Shown piece after piece: positions 7,643-14,058 of a stretch of DNA of 15,983 bases (within the stretch, counting starts at the first letter, position 1; the number at the start of each line of letters is the position of its first letter). This DNA comes from Gammaproteobacteria bacterium (GTDB taxonomy: Bacteria > Pseudomonadota > Gammaproteobacteria > Acidithiobacillales > Acidithiobacillaceae), in NCBI GenBank assembly GCA_023381645.1, contig JAMCRJ010000078.1, positions 1-15,983 of the forward strand. The letters run 5' to 3'. A model generated the notes under the pieces. The model was not told the DNA's origin. It saw nothing but the letters and a program-made list of their open reading frames with translations, and did no database searches. The position numbers and the translations under genes are program-made.

Positions 7643-7740
7643 GCAAGGGCTTGCACCCTGCATGGCTTGCAGCCTGCATGGCTTGCAGCCCGCAAGGGGA
7701 TGCAAGCCAGTAAGGGGATGCATCCTGCAAGTGTTGCACT
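7643..7740. repeat. Short hairpin repeat array B (intergenic, before traU)
   Basis: Six units of 16-18 bp fill almost all of the gap between the IcmD-like gene and traU. They follow GCA(A/T)GG-x-TTGCA-x-CC; two are nearly exact 16-mers (7660-7675, 7676-7691). Self-complementary cores include GGCT-TGC-AGCC, the palindrome GGATGCATCC (7716-7725) and AGTG-TTG-CACT (7730-7740). Confidence 0.8.
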
Positions 7741-7763
7741 CGACAGAGGCATCCCCGTTTCGA

Positions 7764-8171
7764 TCAGGGGACGGTCACATTGCCGCTGGTCGATCCCGCC
7801 GAAACATTGGCATTGCCGGACGTCATGTTGAGAAACGTTTTTTCGCCCGATCCCGTCATCCACGGAAGGGCGCACAATACGGCTCCGCCGAGCATCGGGA
7901 AGGCAATATGCTTCAAGCCGATCTGCTTTCCCTGTTGTTCCAGTTCCCCTTTTTTATGCATGTGCCAGCCTCCATACGCTCCAGCCGCGAGGCCGGCCGT
8001 AGTGGACCCCAGCGTGATGATGCCTGGGAGATAGCTTCCAAAGTCGTAGACGTTTTTGGCATCCGTCACCAATCCCGTTACCGCCCACGCCGGTGAGGTA
8101 CACAAGGCCGTCAGACCCACCACCTTGGCCAAACCCCACAGAATTTGCCTGTTACGATGACTCAGTTTCAT
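7764..8171 (-). CDS. IcmD/TraR-like small membrane protein (135 aa)
   Basis: A short basic N-terminus leads to a signal-anchor or cleavable signal (residues 10-30, ending SPAWA), a second hydrophobic segment (about 46-70) and a third (about 88-107). A Ser/Thr/Gly/Asn-rich tail follows. Size (135 aa), topology and position between an IcmC-like protein and the IcmB-like ATPase match IcmD/DotP and TraR of IncI plasmids (about 130 aa). VirB2/TrbC-type pilins have a similar outline, so a pilin is the alternative. The site CAGGAG precedes the ATG by 8 bases. The gene is preceded by a leader element and an inverted repeat with a T run, so it may be regulated separately from the genes upstream. I see topology and context, not a diagnostic motif. 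Confidence 0.65.
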   Translation of the reverse strand: MKLSHRNRQILWGLAKVVGLTALCTSPAWAVTGLVTDAKNVYDFGSYLPGIITLGSTTAGLAAGAYGGWHMHKKGELEQQGKQIGLKHIAFPMLGGAVLCALPWMTGSGEKTFLNMTSGNANVSAGSTSGNVTVP

Positions 8172-8192
8172 GATCCTGCTCCTGATGAAAAA

Positions 8193-8211
8193 TTGAGGAC
8201 CGGTTCCTCAA
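8193..8211 (-). terminator. Inverted repeat with T run in the leader of the IcmD-like gene
   Basis: TTGAGGA (8193-8199) pairs with TCCTCAA (8205-8211) around a 5-base loop. On the - strand it is followed at once by TTTTTC, so it has the shape of an intrinsic terminator or attenuator, placed just before the ribosome binding site. It could instead be a repressor operator. Confidence 0.4.
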
Positions 8212-8214
8212 ACC

Positions 8215-8229
8215 CCTTGGTGCCGCAGG
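8215..8229 (-). promoter_or_regulatory. Leader element copy 2, upstream of the IcmD-like gene
   Basis: On the - strand: CAAAAAGCCTGCGGCACCAAGGGG. The core CGGCACCAAGG is intact, and the upstream arm CCTG nearly pairs with CAAGG. It lies 44 bases before the ATG. Confidence 0.55.
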
Positions 8230-8279
8230 CTTTTTGCCCCTTTTTGCCCTTCCCATCGGACACAGATTGCCCTCCGCAT

Positions 8280-8342
8280 GACATGCCGTCCGCAGGAATG
8301 CCGTCAGCAGGACATGCCGTCAGCAGGACATGCCGTCCACAG
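8280..8342. repeat. Short hairpin repeat array C (intergenic)
   Basis: Four units, GACATGCCGTC plus a spacer CGCAG, AGCAG or CACAG, of 16, 15, 16 and 16 bp (8280-8295, 8296-8310, 8311-8326, 8327-8342). The arms GAC and GTC are complementary. The array starts right after the stop of the IcmC-like gene and is out of any reading frame. Confidence 0.85.
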
Positions 8343-8346
8343 GACC

Positions 8347-8892
8347 TCAAAATGGCAGTTGCGTTCCGGCAAGTGTGGCTATCGCCATCGCCACGCCCGC
8401 AATGTCGATCAGACCCAAACCACCCAGCAGGTGCATCCACGCCTTATCATGGTGTTCATTGTTCCGGGGGTTGCCCGTGTTCAGCCGGTACATCATGCGC
8501 ATTCCGCTCGTGAACCAGATAATCCCCAGCAGTTGCAAAAAGTGCATGATGTCCACGATGGCGGTAGATACGTCCTGTCCGCCCGGGCCGGTATAGGCCA
8601 GCGGCGAGGGACTGGCCGATCCGGTGAAGGTCAGCAGGCTGGACCCCATGAAATACGCCAGACCGCACATCACGGAGCCAATGACGATGGACCACGCGAT
8701 GGAACCCATCGTGAGCTTTGGGTCCTCGACCGACAGCATTCCGTACCGCCACATCCGGTAGCCGCCCATCATCACCATGTACAGGCCCATGATCGTGGCC
8801 GTCAGGAAAACCAGCCCGATCACCGGATTGATGATGGTGCTGGCATTTTCGATCATCGAGATCGGTGATAGCGGTGTATTTAACAACGGCAT
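8347..8892 (-). CDS. IcmC/TraQ-like four-helix membrane protein (181 aa)
   Basis: The start MPLLNTP at 8892 has AGGAG (CAGGAGAAGAATC) and overlaps the previous gene by 13 bases; the longer open frame upstream (to 9129) reads repeat DNA and is rejected. Four hydrophobic segments are visible, at about residues 20-44, 62-86, 110-135 and 153-177. Size and topology fit IcmC/DotE of Legionella (about 190 aa, several helices) and TraQ of IncI plasmids. The order C, D, B with the next two genes is the same as in the icmC-icmD-(icmJ)-icmB cluster. IcmC is an inner-membrane component of the secretion apparatus. There is no catalytic motif to confirm it, so the assignment rests on topology, size and synteny. 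Confidence 0.65.
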   Translation of the reverse strand: MPLLNTPLSPISMIENASTIINPVIGLVFLTATIMGLYMVMMGGYRMWRYGMLSVEDPKLTMGSIAWSIVIGSVMCGLAYFMGSSLLTFTGSASPSPLAYTGPGGQDVSTAIVDIMHFLQLLGIIWFTSGMRMMYRLNTGNPRNNEHHDKAWMHLLGGLGLIDIAGVAMAIATLAGTQLPF

Positions 8893-9368
8893 GATTCTTC
8901 TCCTGTTTTTATTGCACGCTTGGCAAGGCCAGCCAGCGAATTTGCCGGTTGCAAGCCTACCGGTTGCAAGCCCTTTGCCGACTGCAGGTCTCGCCAGTAA
9001 CCGAAAGCCAGACCGTGATTTCCGCAGGACAGTGGTAGCGGTCTGGGCAGCCACGCCTGAATCTCCCGCAGATCCTGACCCAGCAAAAAGTAATCCCCTT
9101 GATAGGGCATCGAGCGGAAGTCCGGCCATGCGCGGCGAGCCTGTTCCCCAAAGAACCAGAGCATCGGAACGGACGCATCCCAGGTGGCATTTTCGGGATC
9201 ATCCACCCGCACTCCCGACGTTTTTGACCAGTTGCGCCAGAATGGGTCCGTATTCAGCAGGATGCCCTGCCCTCCCGGATTCCGGCTTTCCCACGACCGG
9301 TAAAACAGGGTCAGCAGTCCCGGCAGGAAAACGCCCTGGAATCCGGCCAGAATCGCCAGTTCCTTCAT
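8880..9368 (-). CDS. Hypothetical protein at the head of the transfer genes (162 aa)
   Basis: No family is recognised. The ATG overlaps the SF2 helicase stop as ATGA and the stop overlaps the next start by 13 bases, so it is coupled both ways. A hydrophobic N-terminus (about 4-22, LAILAGFQGVFLPGLLTLF) could be a membrane anchor. The rest is aromatic and tryptophan-rich (FWRNW, PMLWFFGEQARRAWPDF). The C-terminal part reads through a repeat array (8945-8974) giving GLQPVGLQP. Its place before IcmC-like is that of icmG/traP in related clusters, but neither length nor visible sequence supports that identity strongly. Confidence 0.7.
   Translation of the reverse strand: MKELAILAGFQGVFLPGLLTLFYRSWESRNPGGQGILLNTDPFWRNWSKTSGVRVDDPENATWDASVPMLWFFGEQARRAWPDFRSMPYQGDYFLLGQDLREIQAWLPRPLPLSCGNHGLAFGYWRDLQSAKGLQPVGLQPANSLAGLAKRAIKTGEESCRC
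8945..8974. repeat. Short hairpin repeat array D (inside the 162-aa gene)
   Basis: Two 15-bp units, CCGGTTGCAAGCCTA (8945-8959) and CCGGTTGCAAGCCCT (8960-8974), followed by a related GACTGCAGGTC. The core GGTTGCAAGCC has short GG/CC arms. On the coding strand it reads Gly-Leu-Gln-Pro. Confidence 0.65.
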
Positions 9369-11953
9369 GACACACTGGCTCCTGCGGGTACCCGTATCTG
9401 CCCGTCTCTACCCGCATTCCCGGAATGCTCCAGCTTCGCGGCGGTCGGTATATCCACGTTCTGTGGTGAATCGACATTCTCCCCCGCCGTAACTCCGTTG
9501 GCTGTAAATCCGGGACTGCCGTCGGCAGGACTGCCGTCTGCAAGACTGCTGTCCGCAGGACTGCCGGATGCAAGCCCCTGGGATAACCATGCGGGTGGGC
9601 GGGATGGCGGGAAACTCATCGGTTCCACAGAGGGCGATGAACCGGCGGATAGTCTGAAAGTGGCCTGTGGAAAAGATGGTGGCGGAACCGGCGCGGCCCA
9701 TCCAGCAGGAGTGCCCTCCGCAGGAGCGCCCTCGGCAGGAGCGCCCTCCGCAGGAGCGCCCTCCGCAGGAGCGATCTCAACAGGGCCAGTGTGGTGTTCG
9801 GGGGTTACATTATTATTATACACCCCGCCAACACCTGCACTTTGCTGTTTCTTCAAGCGTTTTTCAGGGATCACTTCTTCCGGCAGATCATCCTGCAGGT
9901 CCAGGACACCGCTGCGCGACAGGCGATAGAGAAACTGGCGCATGGTCTGCTCCACGGTATCCTCCGTACCTTTCGTGCGCTGAATCCATGCATTCAGTGC
10001 GCGCTCGTCTCCGACTTCCATGCGCATGTGTTCCCTCCCGGACCACTGCCAGCCATCCACCATCCATCGTTCCATCCGCCCCGACCAACGCACCCGCACC
10101 GCAAAGGGCGCATAGTCCAGAAATCCTTGCCCAACACTCAGCATGTTCGTCATCTGCACAGGCAAAGAGGCATCCTGATCCTTGGTGCCGTAAGACTTTT
10201 TCACCGGTACCCCCGAGATTCGAGACCAGCGCCGGGCCATTTCCTGCAAGGAGGGATCACTGGCGTGCAACTTGCGCTCTATCCACAGGGGCTTGCAGCC
10301 GGCAGGCTTGCAGCCCGCAGGCTTGCAGCCGGCGCTCCTGCGGACGGCAGACTTGCAGTCGGCAGATTTATCGGCGGCAGATTTGCCGTCGGCAGACTCG
10401 CTGGCGGTGGCTTCGATGTCGACAGGATTGTTTGAAGGCGGTCTGGGATCATCGATTTGGAACCGCAGCAACAAAAAGTCCGTACCGTTACGCGCACGGA
10501 TGGGCAGCACTTTCAGTGCCTTTACCAGCATACAAAATGCGGCTTCCGGTTCTATGCCAGGAGGGGCATCGCTTACATCCATGAATTCGCCGGGAAATGA
10601 CGGGTTTTCCTCTGCACCCTGTTTTTTCCAGCGCCGCCTGTTCCATGCCAGCGGCATGGCGTTCTCACCCCGGGCGGCATCCACCGGCCCCAGGCGCTCG
10701 ATGTGCTGGCCGTAATCCAGTATCCGGCAGGTGGTTTTCCTGCCTTCTTCATGGTCCTGACGTTCGGCAAATGGTCGCAGCCCTCTCCCGGCCATCTGCA
10801 GATAACGCACCACCGATTGCGTCCGGCGCAACAATACGATGGCATCGATCTCCGGTACGTCCAGGCCTTCCGTGAACACGTCCACATTCACCAGATACCG
10901 GAACGCGCCTTGCCGAAACCGCTCGATCTGCACATTGCGCGCATCCTCGGAATGACCACCATGCAAAACGCAGGCATTATCCAGGGACTGCGTCCCTGCA
11001 AGGGGATGCTCCCCCGCAAGGGGCTGGCTCCCTGCAAGGAGTTCGCTCCCTGCAAGGGGCTGGCTCCCTGCAAGGGCTTCCGCCACGGCTTCCGCTTCCT
11101 TGATCGTGTCGCAGAAAATCAGCACATGGTCACAATCTTTGGTTTTTTCCAGAATCTCCTGTATCCGTTGCGTGAAATCCAGGGAACGGTACCCACCGAT
11201 TTCCGCCGCCGCCACTTCGCCGTGCGCGAGCTGGATACCCACAGCCGGCAGAACATACCGTACCGGCACGACTTCCGGAGCCAACAGGTAGCCCTGCGCA
11301 ATGAGTTCCTGCGGAGTAATCCAGCAGGACACTTTCTGAAACAGGCTTTGCGCCCCATAGATGGGAACATGCCGGTTATCGACGATCCGCCAGGGCGTGG
11401 CCGTCAATCCGATGATCGGCGGGTCCTTGTCCAGCGACCGCAAAAAAGCCGCGTACAGACCGCCCTCTTCTTCCGATCCCACCCGGTGCGCCTCATCCAC
11501 CAGTACCAGATCCCAATCGCGGCGATTCTCCAGCCCGGAAAGCGTCTGGATGCTGGCTACCGTGACACTGCCCGGTACGGCTTCATCCCGCATACCCATG
11601 CCCGCACTCACTACCCGCGTCGGAATCCCCTGCGGGGAGCAGTCATCCCCCTGCCGGGGGGCAACCCCCTGCCGGGGGGCAACCCCTTGCAGGGGGGCAA
11701 CCCCTTGCCGGGGTGCAACCCCCTGCGGGGAGCTTCCCTCGAACCGTTCCCGCGCCTGGGTCAACAAGCGGGTCCGATGGGCCAAAAGCAGAATCTTATG
11801 ATCTGGATGATCCAGCAACCATTGCTCGATAATTCCCCGCATGATGACCGTCTTGCCGGCACCGGTCGGCAGAACACCCACCGGACACAGGCCGTCAGCA
11901 GCGTCATTCAGCAGCGCATTCATCGCCGTCTCCTGATAAGATCGCAACTTCAT
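9365..11953 (-). CDS. DEAD/DEAH-box SF2 helicase with five repeat arrays (862 aa)
   Basis: The motor has the Q-like RSYQ, Walker A PTGAGKT (29-35), DEAH (about 154), TATP (about 185) and motif VI QMAGRGLRP (about 388), so both RecA-like halves are complete and resemble the RecG/Hef/type III restriction-like SF2 group used in DNA repair and plasmid processing. The true start is MKLRS at 11953, overlapping the UvrD-like stop by ATGA; the upstream GTG at 11992 is less likely. Five short-repeat arrays are read in frame: residues about 72-106 and 293-323 within the two motor halves, and about 515-554, 725-748 and 793-813 in the C-terminal region. The last third is Pro/Ala/Ser-rich. The stop overlaps the next gene by ATGA. 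Role in transfer or recombination is inferred from neighbours. Confidence 0.9.
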   Translation of the reverse strand: MKLRSYQETAMNALLNDAADGLCPVGVLPTGAGKTVIMRGIIEQWLLDHPDHKILLLAHRTRLLTQARERFEGSSPQGVAPRQGVAPLQGVAPRQGVAPRQGDDCSPQGIPTRVVSAGMGMRDEAVPGSVTVASIQTLSGLENRRDWDLVLVDEAHRVGSEEEGGLYAAFLRSLDKDPPIIGLTATPWRIVDNRHVPIYGAQSLFQKVSCWITPQELIAQGYLLAPEVVPVRYVLPAVGIQLAHGEVAAAEIGGYRSLDFTQRIQEILEKTKDCDHVLIFCDTIKEAEAVAEALAGSQPLAGSELLAGSQPLAGEHPLAGTQSLDNACVLHGGHSEDARNVQIERFRQGAFRYLVNVDVFTEGLDVPEIDAIVLLRRTQSVVRYLQMAGRGLRPFAERQDHEEGRKTTCRILDYGQHIERLGPVDAARGENAMPLAWNRRRWKKQGAEENPSFPGEFMDVSDAPPGIEPEAAFCMLVKALKVLPIRARNGTDFLLLRFQIDDPRPPSNNPVDIEATASESADGKSAADKSADCKSAVRRSAGCKPAGCKPAGCKPLWIERKLHASDPSLQEMARRWSRISGVPVKKSYGTKDQDASLPVQMTNMLSVGQGFLDYAPFAVRVRWSGRMERWMVDGWQWSGREHMRMEVGDERALNAWIQRTKGTEDTVEQTMRQFLYRLSRSGVLDLQDDLPEEVIPEKRLKKQQSAGVGGVYNNNVTPEHHTGPVEIAPAEGAPAEGAPAEGAPAEGTPAGWAAPVPPPSFPQATFRLSAGSSPSVEPMSFPPSRPPAWLSQGLASGSPADSSLADGSPADGSPGFTANGVTAGENVDSPQNVDIPTAAKLEHSGNAGRDGQIRVPAGASVS
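9514..9573. repeat. Short hairpin repeat array E (helicase gene)
   Basis: Four 15-bp units, GACTGCCGTCGGCAG (9514-9528) and three variants. Arms GAC/GTC are complementary; spacers are GGCAG, TGCAA, CGCAG. They encode ADGSP-type repeats on the - strand. Confidence 0.85.
9709..9778. repeat. Short hairpin repeat array F (helicase gene)
   Basis: Four 15-bp units (9709-9768) of GAGCGCCCTCCGCAG type, the last two identical, and a partial fifth (GAGCGATCTC). Arms GAG/CTC are complementary. They encode AEGAP repeats. Confidence 0.9.
10180..10194 (-). other. Leader-element look-alike inside the helicase gene
   Basis: On the - strand AAAAAGTCTTACGGCACCAAGG shares the A-run plus ACGGCACCAAGG with the copies before the antirepressor and other genes, but it is read as coding (KSYGTKD). 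It may be chance, or an internal binding site or old insertion. Confidence 0.35.
10290..10409. repeat. Short hairpin repeat array G (helicase gene)
   Basis: Eight 15-bp units. Three are GGCTTGCAGCC plus GGCA, CGCA or GGCG (10290-10334). A later one is GACTTGCAGTC plus GGCA (10350-10364): both arms changed together, so pairing is kept. Others (GATTTGCCGTC, CTCCTGCGGAC) are partly paired. They encode AGCKP and related repeats. Confidence 0.9.
10984..11073. repeat. Short hairpin repeat array H (helicase gene, motor domain)
   Basis: Five 18-bp units with spacer TGCAA or CGCAA. Perfect hairpins with different arms sit side by side: GGGAC-TGC-GTCCC, GGGGA-TGC-TCCCC and GGAG-TTCG-CTCC, plus two copies of GGGGCTGGCTCCC. 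They encode PLAGSQ-type repeats between conserved elements of the second RecA-like half. Confidence 0.9.
11634..11738. repeat. Short hairpin repeat array I (helicase gene, motor domain)
   Basis: Four regular 18-bp units (11656-11727) of GGGGGGCAACCCCCTGCC type flanked by irregular ones; the last core is GGGA-GCT-TCCC. Arms GGGG/CCCC are complementary. They encode QGVAPR repeats between Walker A and the DEAH box. Confidence 0.9.
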
Positions 11954-13956
11954 CCGGGAGACATCCCATTTTTCCATACGGGCGCAGGCCACGTTACCGG
12001 TTGCGCCTTATTCTCGGCAGGAGATGTTGTCAGTCGCGGGCTTACAGCCGGGGGGCTTGCAGCCGGCGGGCTTACAGCCGGTAGGCTTGCAGACGGCGAA
12101 GGACTTGTAACCGGCCAAGGATTTGCCTCCGGCCAACTCGCAGCAGTCGGCATGAACTGTCCACCAGCAGGGATGCTCCCAGCAGGAACGCCCCCGGCAG
12201 GACTGTTCCCGGTGGAATCGGGGACTACCCAGGACGGCACGAGGTTCGCTTCCGCAAACGGTATGCCGATCAATCGGGGTTCTGGCACGGGCGGAAATTC
12301 CAGGGTTTCCCATGCCGCGCGCGGAGCGGCATTCAGCCGGTAGCGGTCCAGTCCGTGTATCGCGGCATGTACCGGCTGTGGCAAGCCATTCACGTTGGCC
12401 AGGATCGTCTCCGTAAGACCATTGAGGTACAGCGTCTCGTGAGCGCGGGTACAGGCCACATAGAGCAACCGCCAGACTTCCGGAGAAATATTGGAAAAGG
12501 CGGGGCGTTCTCCGGTTTCTTCATCGATCTCGAAAGGTTTTTGCACTCCGCCGTCCAATACCACATGAGAAAATTCCAGTCCCTTGGAGCGGTGCATGGT
12601 GGACAGGGTATAGTCCGCTCCGGTCTGGAACGAGGTCGAGCGCAACAGACCGATCTCCCGTTGCATCATGCCATGCTGATTCGTCACCATGCCCACCAGA
12701 AACGCCAGTCCCTGACCTTCCCGCGTCTCGGTGAATTTTTGCAGTTCCTGAAAATCGTCGAAAAAACGCAGGTCCGGATGCGTCGTGAATTCCCGATGGT
12801 ACAGCTTGCAACAGGCATCCAGAAAATCCGCAATTTCTCCTGCCTGATCGCCCGCCATATACACCTTGTCTCCCCGGTCCAGTCCCCGCAAGGCGGCGGT
12901 GACCAATGCGGCGTTACCGCGGAACAGGAAGGCCGTGGGTTTCCTGTCCCGCCCTGTTTCGCTCCCCATCTCCACGCGGGAATCATAGTTGCCCAGGCCC
13001 CGCAAAAAGGCGCGGAACTCCACCGGCGTCTGTTCCTTTTCGTAAAGCGCCGTCAGAAAGACGTTGCCGGCGTCCGCCACCCCCTGGCTGAAGCGATACG
13101 AGGATTGCAATGGCAGGACGCGGGTCTCCGGATAGCGCCGCTTCAATTCCTGCATGGCGTCCACCGCGCCCCGCCAGCCGTAGATGCTTTGGTGCGTGTC
13201 TCCAATGAATACGAGCTGGGCGTGAGATTGGTTCAACACGCCTTCCATCATGGGCATCGAGGCATCCTGCGCCTCATCGAACAGGATGTGATCGGCGGGA
13301 ATGACCGGATTGCCCATCGACCAGATTTTCAGGTACGCATCATGGGTGACGGGCGCGTTTCCGCCGGGGTCCAGCATCTTCTGAAAAAGATCGTTGGCGA
13401 CTTTCCGTGCTGAATTCAACGTCGCATCCAGAAACCGTTCGTTTCCGGTACGCTCCAGTTTCATGGCGATTTGCGTTTTCAAAGACGCATCCAGATGATG
13501 CGGGAGAATCCGGTCATCCGCCGACTGGCAGAAACTGGTGATCATGTCCTGCACCAGAAAAATGCTTTGCGCCTTGGTCAGACGCACGTCTTTCATGGAT
13601 CGCAGAAAATCCAGAAACCGGGGATCATTCCAGTTTTTGAGAGTGCCATACAGACGATCCACACGGCGCTCGGCATAAATGTTTTTCACGAGACCACCGG
13701 CAGGATGCGCACCATTCCACGCCAGACTGTGCGCCGTGTTCACCTTCACGAATCCGGGTAGCTTTTCCTTGGCTTCATCGGCATTTTTTTTGTTGAACAC
13801 CAGGTATTGCACCGATTTGCCCTGCAACGGACCACCGTTCACGGCAAAATTCACCGTGGTGGACTTGCCCGTTCCGGCCAGTGCGTTGACGGCGATAAAC
13901 TGGTGTCTTTCGTGAATGGCTTGCAAGATCGCCATCTGTTCCGCGTTTGGTTGCAT
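11950..13956 (-). CDS. UvrD/Rep-like SF1 helicase with repeat-bearing tail (668 aa)
   Basis: A DNA-unwinding motor of the UvrD/PcrA/Rep superfamily. Walker A is ALAGTGKST (25-33), then DEAQD (about 228), GDTHQSIYGWRGA (about 252-264), the YRFSQG motif IV, STMHRSKGLEF (about 455-465) and YVACTRAHE (about 501-509). All core motifs are present, so it should be active. At 668 aa it is a little shorter than UvrD (about 720). The last 90 residues are Pro/Ala/Ser-rich and hold two short-repeat arrays (12039-12136, 12170-12214), read as PAVSP and PAGSI. The start has GAGGGTGG about eight bases upstream and lies just beyond an intrinsic terminator, so it may head its own transcript. The stop overlaps the SF2 helicase start as ATGA. 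A role in plasmid replication, repair or transfer is inferred. Confidence 0.93.
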   Translation of the reverse strand: MQPNAEQMAILQAIHERHQFIAVNALAGTGKSTTVNFAVNGGPLQGKSVQYLVFNKKNADEAKEKLPGFVKVNTAHSLAWNGAHPAGGLVKNIYAERRVDRLYGTLKNWNDPRFLDFLRSMKDVRLTKAQSIFLVQDMITSFCQSADDRILPHHLDASLKTQIAMKLERTGNERFLDATLNSARKVANDLFQKMLDPGGNAPVTHDAYLKIWSMGNPVIPADHILFDEAQDASMPMMEGVLNQSHAQLVFIGDTHQSIYGWRGAVDAMQELKRRYPETRVLPLQSSYRFSQGVADAGNVFLTALYEKEQTPVEFRAFLRGLGNYDSRVEMGSETGRDRKPTAFLFRGNAALVTAALRGLDRGDKVYMAGDQAGEIADFLDACCKLYHREFTTHPDLRFFDDFQELQKFTETREGQGLAFLVGMVTNQHGMMQREIGLLRSTSFQTGADYTLSTMHRSKGLEFSHVVLDGGVQKPFEIDEETGERPAFSNISPEVWRLLYVACTRAHETLYLNGLTETILANVNGLPQPVHAAIHGLDRYRLNAAPRAAWETLEFPPVPEPRLIGIPFAEANLVPSWVVPDSTGNSPAGGVPAGSIPAGGQFMPTAASWPEANPWPVTSPSPSASLPAVSPPAASPPAVSPRLTTSPAENKAQPVTWPAPVWKNGMSPG
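12039..12136. repeat. Short hairpin repeat array J (UvrD-like gene)
   Basis: Three 15-bp units of GGCTTACAGCC or GGCTTGCAGCC type (12039-12083), then units of 17 and 18 bp with spacer GGC(C/G)AA. The core is the same as in array G, but here the coding strand reads it as PAVSP or PAASP, one base out of phase with array G (AGCKP). Confidence 0.85.
12170..12214. repeat. Short hairpin repeat array K (UvrD-like gene)
   Basis: Three 15-bp units; the first, GGGATGCTCCC plus AGCA, is a perfect GGGA-TGC-TCCC hairpin. The others (GGAACGCCCCC, GGACTGTTCCC) are looser. They encode PAGSI-type repeats. Confidence 0.75.
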
Positions 13957-13978
13957 GATCCACCCTCACCGAAAAGAA

Positions 13979-14008
13979 AAAAGCCCTGCCGGATCATTGA
14001 CAGGGCTT
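13979..14008 (-). terminator. Intrinsic terminator after the ssDNA-binding protein gene
   Basis: AAGCCCTG (13981-13988) pairs with CAGGGCTT (14001-14008) over a 12-base loop. On the - strand the stem is followed by TTTTCTTTTC. It lies 50 bases after the stop of the DUF669-like gene and before the UvrD-like gene. Confidence 0.85.
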
Positions 14009-14058
14009 GGAAATGCTGCCATGTCCGGCAGACTGGGATACCTTCGGCCCCGATACGA

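Noticed and set aside
8893..9129. N-terminal extension of the IcmC-like protein
   Set aside because: It lies within the 162-aa gene, reads repeat DNA, and has no start site as good as the AGGAG before 8892.
8280..11738. CRISPR or similar guide arrays
   Set aside because: Units are only 15-18 bp with 5-base spacers, are read in frame within genes, and no cas or related genes are present.
10984..11738. Replication iterons
   Set aside because: Iterons bind one initiator and keep one sequence; here the arms vary from unit to unit, the arrays lie within conserved genes, and no replication initiator gene is seen.
10703..12343. Long + strand open frame (546 codons) opposite the helicase genes
   Set aside because: It mirrors two overlapping helicase genes with complete motifs on the - strand; its product is low in recognisable pattern and rich in His/Arg/Gly. 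It is a shadow of GC-rich coding DNA and of the repeat arrays.
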